Assembly: GCA_025463105.1 (NCBI GenBank) | Contig: JAOAPW010000283.1 | Coordinates: 1 to 9,656, forward strand | DNA from: Candidatus Acidiferrum typicum | Lineage (GTDB): Bacteria > Acidobacteriota > Terriglobia > Acidiferrales > UBA7541 | Direction of reading: 5' to 3' | DNA: 9,656 nucleotides | Shown here: one piece after another, positions 1-5,117 of the stretch | Layout of the letters: every line of letters starts with the position of its first letter | How positions within the stretch are numbered: position 1 is the stretch's first letter | Notes under the pieces: generated by a model | The model's database searches: none | The model's input: the letters and a program-made list of their open reading frames with translations, nothing else | What the model was told of the DNA's origin: nothing | Translations under genes and position numbers: made by a program

Positions 1-1
1 T

Positions 2-886
2 ATAAAATTGAAGACCAACGGAATTTTGATACGGAAACAGGAAGCGGACCGCATCAAGGCCCTGGGTGTGGAATCCGTCCAGGTCAGTATTTACTCGCAT
101 ATTCCTGAAGTTCACGACGCTATTACCAAGCTGCCGGGCTCGCTCGAGCAGTCCATCGAAGCCATGCGGCGCCTGCGTGCGCACGGCATTCAGGTGACTA
201 TAGCCAATGTGCTAATGGTCCAAAACGTAAGCGACTATGAAGGTGTGAGGGCATTGGCGGCCGAATTGGGAGCGAAGTTTACGATGGATCCGACGATCAC
301 TCCGATGATGGATGGAGAGAGAGCCGTCCTTGATTTGAATGTCGACGAGGCTACATTACGCGAGGTTTTCCGTAACCACTCGCTGGTCTTGGAAAACATC
401 GAGGAGGTTTGCGCTCCTCCGCTCGCGCCCGGCGAAGAGGATATGGATCAGTTGCCGTGCAGCGCCGGACATACGGCCTGTTATGTTTCTCCTTACGGAG
501 ACGTTTACCCGTGCGTGCAGTTTCCCCTTCCCAGCGGCAACGTGCGGCACACCAAGTTCATCGATATCTGGCGGGATTCCCCGCAATTCAATGAGGTTCG
601 GGGGATCACGTTGCGTGAGATGCCGTCGTGCTCGAAATGCACGCACGGCGCAACCTGCACGCGTTGCCCCGGATTGGCGTATATGGAAGGAAATATGCGC
701 GGACCTTCTTACCAGGACTGCGAAAAATCCTTCGCGCGGACTGGCATACCATCAGAAAATCTGAAAGCAAGGAAGGCGTCTTCGCTGCCTCGTCACTCTG
801 TGCAGTTGGTTCAGATTCAGGGTTTACAGCCCGCTGCTGGAACGATGACGACCAGGGTGTTGGAGAGCAGCCAGCTGAGCGCTTGA
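2..886 (+). CDS. Radical SAM/SPASM domain protein, 5'-truncated by the window edge
   Basis: The reading frame is open at the left edge (I-K-L-K-T-N-G...), so the true start and the radical SAM CxxxCxxC motif lie upstream. Visible parts (residue 1 = codon at 8): the TNG strand of the radical SAM barrel, then VQVSIYSHIPEVHDAITKLPG (21-44), a segment typical of PqqE-like enzymes. A SPASM domain follows: C151, C158 and C169 around the SPYGDVYPC motif, then C208-x2-C211-x5-C217-x2-C220 and C238, enough ligands for auxiliary 4Fe-4S clusters. Such enzymes use S-adenosylmethionine to modify peptides (RiPPs) or protein side chains, usually in the cytoplasm. The substrate here is unknown; no PqqD-like protein or clear precursor is visible. 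The last ~45 residues after the SPASM part are poorly structured. The next gene is 332 bases away, so membership in the polysaccharide operon is uncertain. Family call is secure; function is not. Confidence 0.9.
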   Translation: MKLKTNGILIRKQEADRIKALGVESVQVSIYSHIPEVHDAITKLPGSLEQSIEAMRRLRAHGIQVTIANVLMVQNVSDYEGVRALAAELGAKFTMDPTITPMMDGERAVLDLNVDEATLREVFRNHSLVLENIEEVCAPPLAPGEEDMDQLPCSAGHTACYVSPYGDVYPCVQFPLPSGNVRHTKFIDIWRDSPQFNEVRGITLREMPSCSKCTHGATCTRCPGLAYMEGNMRGPSYQDCEKSFARTGIPSENLKARKASSLPRHSVQLVQIQGLQPAAGTMTTRVLESSQLSA

Positions 887-1218
887 ACCGCACCGCGTTT
901 AAATGGATCTATTCCCCAAGATTTCGCGACAATGACGCACGTTCGTTCCAGCGGGCCATGCCCGTGCCGCAGCGTTCAGCGCCTCAGCCGATTTTCCCTG
1001 ATCTGAAAATCAGGAATCCTGCCAAAATGAGTGTGGTGATGAGCCCTGGTTCCAATTGGCGCAAAAAACTATGCCCTGAGCTGGAGTTGATTCTATGCCG
1101 CGCCGGCCCGTTCGATACACAGAATCCGAATTAAATTGTTGCTGCATGCGTTACTAATTTCTTTTTCCCCGCCTTTTCAGTTGCGTTGGAGTGTCCATCC
1201 GTAGCAGATTATCGCCGG
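887..1218. other. Intergenic region between the SPASM gene and the TPR gene
   Basis: There are 332 bases without a convincing gene. A frame open to 1134 is only the continuation of a shadow frame of the upstream gene, and its sequence shows no family signature. An ATG at 1027 in it would give a 35-residue peptide with two cysteines, but only a weak GGAA lies upstream. A hairpin sits at 990-1016. The segment 1151-1180 is pyrimidine rich. I see no good -35/-10 pair, so where the TPR gene's transcript starts is unresolved. Confidence 0.6.
990..1016 (+). other. Hairpin with two alternative pairings
   Basis: Two mutually exclusive stems overlap here. GATTTTC (990-996) pairs perfectly with GAAAATC (1005-1011), while CCTGAT (997-1002) pairs perfectly with ATCAGG (1009-1014), extendable by TT/AA with one bulged base. 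No T tract follows, so it is not a typical intrinsic terminator. It could be a transcript-end structure, a protein site or a dispersed repeat. Confidence 0.4.
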
Positions 1219-2502
1219 ATGAGTGAACGGCAGCTAAATCCCACTCTGCGCTGGGTTGCGATTGTATTCGCGGTCTTCGCGGTGGCATGGCTTTCCTATG
1301 CAGGCGTACTCCACGCGATGGCTAGCCACTATGGCGCTTCTTCGAATCCCGACGACTGGCCCCGAGCCTCACAGATAGAACCCGCAAATGCCGAAAATTG
1401 GTATCGGTTAGGGCGTTACCGTCAGCTCGATTTCGAACATTCCGATCTGCCGCTGGCGATTACTTATTACCGGCGCGCGGTGGAACTCGACCCTCATTCT
1501 CCATACTACAAACTGGACCTGGCGAGCGCACTCGAGATGAACGGCGATGACGCGGAGGCGGAAAAATATTTTCGCGGGGCGCAAGAAAATTATCCGATCT
1601 CGGCGGAGGTGTCCTGGCGGTATGGAAATTTCCTTTTACGCCAGCAGCGATTACCGGAAGCCTATGCGGAAATTCATCGGGCGGTGATGGTGGATTCCAA
1701 GCTACTCCCTCTGGCCGTCTCGCGCGCCTGGCACAGTAATCCCGACGTGCGCGTGCTGCTCGACCAGGTTTTGCCGAACACAGTTGAAGCGGATTGGCAG
1801 GCACTCTCCTACATGCTTCAGGTAGGGGACGCCACTGCGGCCTTGGCCGTGTGGAATCACCTGATGGCTCTGAAGCCTCGCATTGACTGGAAAATTCTGT
1901 ATGCCTTCATCGATTTGATGATAAATCAGGACCGCTTCGATGAAGCGGGATCCGTTTGGCGGCAGGCGCTGACGGCCGGAGGAATTTTTCTGCCTTCGTC
2001 TCCGGCCAATTCGCTCGTTTTCGACGGAGGATTTGAAAGCGACCTGTCGAACGGCGGTTTCGGCTGGCGACAGAAGGACGTCCTGGGCGCTGATTTCGAT
2101 TTTGACACCGAAGAAAAGCATTCGGGTTCGCGTTCGGCTCGGGTCATCTTCGATCGTTCGCAGAATCCTTCCTACGAGCATCTATATCAAGAGGTTCTTG
2201 TGGCGCCGAGCGCGCGCTATCGCTTTAGCGGTTTTCTCCGCACGGACCATATTTCAACCGATAGCGGTATGAGGTTTGAGATCAGAGATCTGCGCCAGCC
2301 GAAAGACCTCGACGTTCTCACCACCAACGAAACTGGCACCGAACCGTGGACCGAGGAAAAGGCTGAGTTCACCACGGGGCCGCAAACCCACTTGATTTAC
2401 GTATTCCTGCGGCGGATCGCGGGAACTCACTTCGACAACAAGCTCAGCGGCACGGTGTGGGTGGATGACGTTGCCATTGTTCCCGCCAGTGGGCCTCAAT
2501 GA
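1219..2502 (+). CDS. Membrane-anchored TPR protein with C-terminal jelly-roll (CBM-like) domain
   Basis: This is a 427-residue protein. Start ATG 1219 is chosen because it gives a short polar N-terminus and then one hydrophobic segment (~12-31, WVAIVFAVFAVAWLSYAGVL). An in-frame TTG at 1186 is possible; neither has a good ribosome binding site. After the anchor come about three TPR-like helical pairs (58-92 with AITYYRRAVELDP, 94-126, 127-160) and a further helical stretch to ~255. A beta-rich domain spans ~265-422, opening NSLVFDGGFE and closing VWVDDVAIV, the pattern of CBM4/9-like galactose-binding folds. The topology implied is an inner-membrane anchor with the rest in the periplasm. Its stop overlaps the start of the O-antigen ligase gene (ATGA), so the two are probably translated together. 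TPR repeats are known to accompany, or be fused to, Wzy/WaaL-family proteins. A role as scaffold or glycan-binding partner of the polymerase is inference. Confidence 0.85.
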   Translation: MSERQLNPTLRWVAIVFAVFAVAWLSYAGVLHAMASHYGASSNPDDWPRASQIEPANAENWYRLGRYRQLDFEHSDLPLAITYYRRAVELDPHSPYYKLDLASALEMNGDDAEAEKYFRGAQENYPISAEVSWRYGNFLLRQQRLPEAYAEIHRAVMVDSKLLPLAVSRAWHSNPDVRVLLDQVLPNTVEADWQALSYMLQVGDATAALAVWNHLMALKPRIDWKILYAFIDLMINQDRFDEAGSVWRQALTAGGIFLPSSPANSLVFDGGFESDLSNGGFGWRQKDVLGADFDFDTEEKHSGSRSARVIFDRSQNPSYEHLYQEVLVAPSARYRFSGFLRTDHISTDSGMRFEIRDLRQPKDLDVLTTNETGTEPWTEEKAEFTTGPQTHLIYVFLRRIAGTHFDNKLSGTVWVDDVAIVPASGPQ

Positions 2503-3734
2503 CCGTAATACGAGTCGGCATCTGCCTGTCGGTCGCATTCGCCGTGATTGCGCATGGCGCGGTCGAGCCCTGGTCGGAAGCGGTTTTGGAAGCGGGCGCG
2601 GCTGCATTGCTCTTGGTATGGGCTGTGAGAGCGTCGTTTGACGGCGAATTCAAAATAGTGTGGAATCCGCTGTTGGGGCCGCTGCTCGTCTTGTGGCTGG
2701 TGGCAGCCTTGCAACTGGCGACAGGCCGCACTGCCTACCCGTTTGTGACTCGCATAGAATTGCTTAAGTACACCGCGCTGCTGGCATTGTTTTTTCTTTG
2801 CGTGCAAGCCTATCGAACGCTGGAGCACTGGCATGGTTTTGTCTGGTTCTTGCTGATACTCGGATTTTGCGTTTCCGTCTTCGCAATTCTGCAGCACTTT
2901 ACATTCAATGGAAAACTATATTGGATGCGCGAAATCCGCTACGCCGGGATTCCTTTCGGTCCCTACGTCAATCGAAATCATTTTGCGGGCCTGGTGGAAT
3001 TGTTGATACCGCTCGGCCTGGCCATCCTGATCTTGAGGGCGGAGCGGCGCGACCAGTTGCCGCTGGTCGCACTGTTCACCTTGTTTCCCATTGGAGCGCT
3101 ATTTCTGTCCGCTTCGCGTGGCGGCATCATGAGTCTCTTCGCCGAAATCGGATTACTGGCCATCCTGATCTTATTCCGCCGAAGAGAAAGCAAGGAACTC
3201 GTGGCCGCGGGCTTGGTCGTGGTTCTTGCCATTGCTCTGGTGTCATGGCTTGGAATAGGGCGCGCCATCGAGCGCTTTGCGAGTTACAAAACCTTGGAAG
3301 TGTCTGAAGGACGCCGCGTCGGGATGCTACATGGAACTTGGCGAATTTTTCTGGATCACCCCGTAACCGGAACCGGGTTTGGCACCCTGCAGGAAGTATT
3401 TCCCCCTTACGAAACAGTTTATGATGGACTTATCGTCAATCACAGCCATAACGATTATGCAGAACTTCTCTCGGACACAGGCGTAGTGGGCGGTCTTTGC
3501 GGTTTGGCATTCCTGGTCTTATTGGCATGGATCGGATGGAAGAATCTCACTGCGGAACGCAATGCCATGAGGCTCGCCTACCATGTCGGTGCCCTGGTTG
3601 CCTGTTCCGGCCTGCTCGTACATGCGATCGTGGATTTTAATTTTCACATTCCTTCAAACGCACTTGTTTTTCTGTTGCTGGCAGGGCTTGCAACATCACA
3701 GGCGCCCTCTTCCCGTATCCACAATAAAGCTTGA
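2499..3734 (+). CDS. O-antigen ligase / polysaccharide polymerase family membrane protein (Wzy/WaaL-like)
   Basis: This is a 411-residue, multi-pass inner-membrane protein of the Wzy_C (O-antigen ligase) superfamily. The pattern is about ten to twelve hydrophobic segments with conserved signatures: GPYVNRNHFAGLVELLIPLGL (154-174), ASRGG (205-209), a large periplasmic loop with DHPVTGTGFGTL (286-297), and HNDYAELLSDTGVVGG (317-332), ending VDFNFHIPSNA (378-388). Members either polymerise undecaprenyl-linked repeat units (Wzy) or transfer glycan to an acceptor (WaaL). Sequence alone cannot separate these, but neighbouring Wza and Wzc homologues favour polymerase. The start ATG 2499 overlaps the preceding stop by four bases, indicating translational coupling with the TPR/jelly-roll gene. 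No symbol is assigned because of the Wzy/WaaL ambiguity. Confidence 0.93.
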   Translation: MTVIRVGICLSVAFAVIAHGAVEPWSEAVLEAGAAALLLVWAVRASFDGEFKIVWNPLLGPLLVLWLVAALQLATGRTAYPFVTRIELLKYTALLALFFLCVQAYRTLEHWHGFVWFLLILGFCVSVFAILQHFTFNGKLYWMREIRYAGIPFGPYVNRNHFAGLVELLIPLGLAILILRAERRDQLPLVALFTLFPIGALFLSASRGGIMSLFAEIGLLAILILFRRRESKELVAAGLVVVLAIALVSWLGIGRAIERFASYKTLEVSEGRRVGMLHGTWRIFLDHPVTGTGFGTLQEVFPPYETVYDGLIVNHSHNDYAELLSDTGVVGGLCGLAFLVLLAWIGWKNLTAERNAMRLAYHVGALVACSGLLVHAIVDFNFHIPSNALVFLLLAGLATSQAPSSRIHNKA

Positions 3735-3773
3735 GCCTATCGGCTGGCGGTTGATGTAACAGCTCTAAACGGT

Positions 3774-3799
3774 CTCAAGTGGGGGCGGCTCCATTTGAG
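3774..3799 (+). terminator. 9-bp stem hairpin after the O-antigen ligase gene, possible terminator
   Basis: CTCAAGTGG (3774-3782) pairs with CCATTTGAG (3791-3799) over nine base pairs, one of them G-U, around an 8-base loop (GGGCGGCT). It lies 39 bases after the stop of the ligase gene and upstream of the exporter promoter. Only a poor T-run follows (GGGATTTCTTC), so it may be a weak terminator or an attenuating structure in read-through transcripts. Confidence 0.45.
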
Positions 3800-3847
3800 G
3801 GATTTCTTCAGGCACATCGAATGGTTAACGCCGCCGACACGTTACAC

Positions 3848-3901
3848 ATTGTTGCAGCGCGATGTACCGATCCGGAACAATTCGCTTTATCGAAAACAAT
3901 T
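3848..3901. promoter_or_regulatory. Repeated AACAATT boxes upstream of the exporter promoter
   Basis: AACAATT occurs at 3876-3882 and again at 3895-3901, 19 bases apart, with an inverted partial copy (ATTGTT) at 3848-3853. Between the direct copies lies an inverted repeat TTCG-CTTTAT-CGAA (3881-3894). The second copy ends four bases before the -35 box, where an activator would bind. No known regulator is identified from this pattern. Confidence 0.35.
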
Positions 3902-3905
3902 AGCC

Positions 3906-3938
3906 TTGACATGAGAAAACTGCCTGTATAATGGCAGT
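3906..3938 (+). promoter_or_regulatory. Sigma70-type promoter with -10 inside an inverted repeat, upstream of the Wza-type gene
   Basis: TTGACA (3906-3911) and TATAAT (3927-3932) both match the consensus hexamers exactly, with a 15-bp spacer, shorter than the usual 17. The -10 lies in the 8-base centre of a perfect 6-bp inverted repeat, ACTGCC (3919-3924) / GGCAGT (3933-3938). A protein bound there would cover the -10, so this may be a repressor operator. Expected transcription start is about 3939, giving a leader of ~20 bases that holds GGGGGA (3944-3949), nine bases before the ATG. Confidence 0.7.
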
Positions 3939-3958
3939 CGCGTGGGGGATTTAAGTCG

Positions 3959-5065
3959 ATGACTCTTCAAAAACCGGGCGCTCGCCGCCTGATCGTGGAA
4001 TTGTCTGGGCGGGTTGGACTATTTGTTCTGTTGGTGTCCCCGGCCATTCTTGCTCAACAACAAAAATCGGTGCCACCCACGAAGGCGGCAGTACCGCCGA
4101 CGCACATGGATACACGGGCTGAGCTCAACGATCGTATCGCGCAACTTGCAACCGCGACTTCCGTAAAACAGGGCGACTACGTGATCGGGAGCGGTGATCT
4201 TTTGGGAGTGGAAGTCTTCGACGTGCCCGAACTTTCCCGCGATGTAAGAGTCAACGAAACAGGATTTATTTCGCTCCCGCTGATTCCGGTGAAAGTGCAC
4301 GTCGCCGGACTGACGACCTTCCAACTGCAGGACAAACTTGCAGAATTATTGCAGACCAACGGCCTGGTAACAACGCCGCAGGTCAGCGTGTCTTTGAAGG
4401 AGCAACATAGCCAGCCCATTACGGTAATAGGATCAGTCAAGAATCCGATGGTGATCCAGGCCGTCCGCCAAACGACTCTTCTTCAGGTTCTTTCTCAGGC
4501 AGGAGGGGTTGCAGATGACGCTGGCAGCATTGTCGTGATCACGCGTCCGCCTTCGGTACCTGAAGGACCCGGGGAAACTGAAACAGAGAACGCAGCGAAG
4601 GTTGCCAGCGAGCCTCAGACATTCATGATCAGTTTGAACGATCTGCTCGATACCGGCAATTCGACTTTCAATATCCCCGTTTTAGGGGGCGACGTTGTTT
4701 CCGTGCCACGCGCCGGAATCATTTACGTTGTCGGTGCGGTCCAGCGCCCCGGTGGCTTCGTGATGCAAAGCGACCGAGACCGCATGACTACTCTGAAGAT
4801 CCTTTCGTTAGCCGGGGGAACCACGGGAAGTGCCAAGGAAAGGCAAGCGGTGATTCTGCGGAAGAATCTGGAAACGGGTAAGCGCGATGAGGTGCCCGTG
4901 GACCTGAAAAAAGTGATGCAGCTCAAGACCGAAGACGTAATGTTGCAGCCCAGCGACATTCTATTCATCCCCGACAGCTCAGGGAAGAAAGCTTTGCATC
5001 GCGCGGGAGATGTGGCCATAAGTCTCACCACGGGCCTCGCACTGATAACTGCCACAAAATTTTAG
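3959..5065 (+). CDS. Wza-type polysaccharide export protein (Poly_export + SLBB)
   Basis: This is a 368-residue exporter of the outer-membrane polysaccharide export family, which carries the growing glycan out of the periplasm. The N-terminus is a signal peptide (Arg-rich 9-18, hydrophobic 19-32, likely cut after SPAILA before QQQ). There is no cysteine there, so unlike E. coli Wza it is not an obvious lipoprotein. A Poly_export domain runs ~71-145 (DYVIGSGDLLGVEVFDVPE at its start). Two SLBB-type domains follow, ~153-248 (ITVIGSVKNP, LLQVLSQAGGV) and ~255-337 (IYVVGAVQRPGGF, ILSLAGG). A short hydrophobic C-terminus (350-366) may be the outer-membrane helix that forms the pore in Wza. GGGGGA nine bases upstream supports the ATG. 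The gene follows its own promoter and precedes the Wzc-type gene by 52 bases, the usual partner. A gene symbol is withheld because the protein is divergent from Wza. Confidence 0.93.
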   Translation: MTLQKPGARRLIVELSGRVGLFVLLVSPAILAQQQKSVPPTKAAVPPTHMDTRAELNDRIAQLATATSVKQGDYVIGSGDLLGVEVFDVPELSRDVRVNETGFISLPLIPVKVHVAGLTTFQLQDKLAELLQTNGLVTTPQVSVSLKEQHSQPITVIGSVKNPMVIQAVRQTTLLQVLSQAGGVADDAGSIVVITRPPSVPEGPGETETENAAKVASEPQTFMISLNDLLDTGNSTFNIPVLGGDVVSVPRAGIIYVVGAVQRPGGFVMQSDRDRMTTLKILSLAGGTTGSAKERQAVILRKNLETGKRDEVPVDLKKVMQLKTEDVMLQPSDILFIPDSSGKKALHRAGDVAISLTTGLALITATKF

Positions 5066-5117
5066 TTGCAGCGGCCCGCATGAATCCGGTTTGACATCTT
5101 GGAGTAGACGAAATCCT

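Noticed and set aside
628..1134. 168-codon open frame overlapping the end of the SPASM gene
   Set aside because: It lies in another frame of a gene with clear family motifs, its composition is Arg/Cys-rich as expected of a shadow, and its unique part has no recognisable domain.
1151..1180. TACTAAT followed by a pyrimidine tract and CAG, resembling a eukaryotic branch point and 3' splice site
   Set aside because: All neighbouring genes are bacterial with uninterrupted frames, so this is a chance resemblance.
2496..2897. Minus-strand open frames across the O-antigen ligase gene and elsewhere
   Set aside because: They are antisense shadows of genes with strong family signatures, with no ribosome binding sites or domains.
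3779..3792. GGGGGCGGCT as an RfaH ops / JUMPstart element
   Set aside because: Only the GGCGG part matches. The TAGCGTG continuation is missing, and the site is upstream of the exporter promoter.
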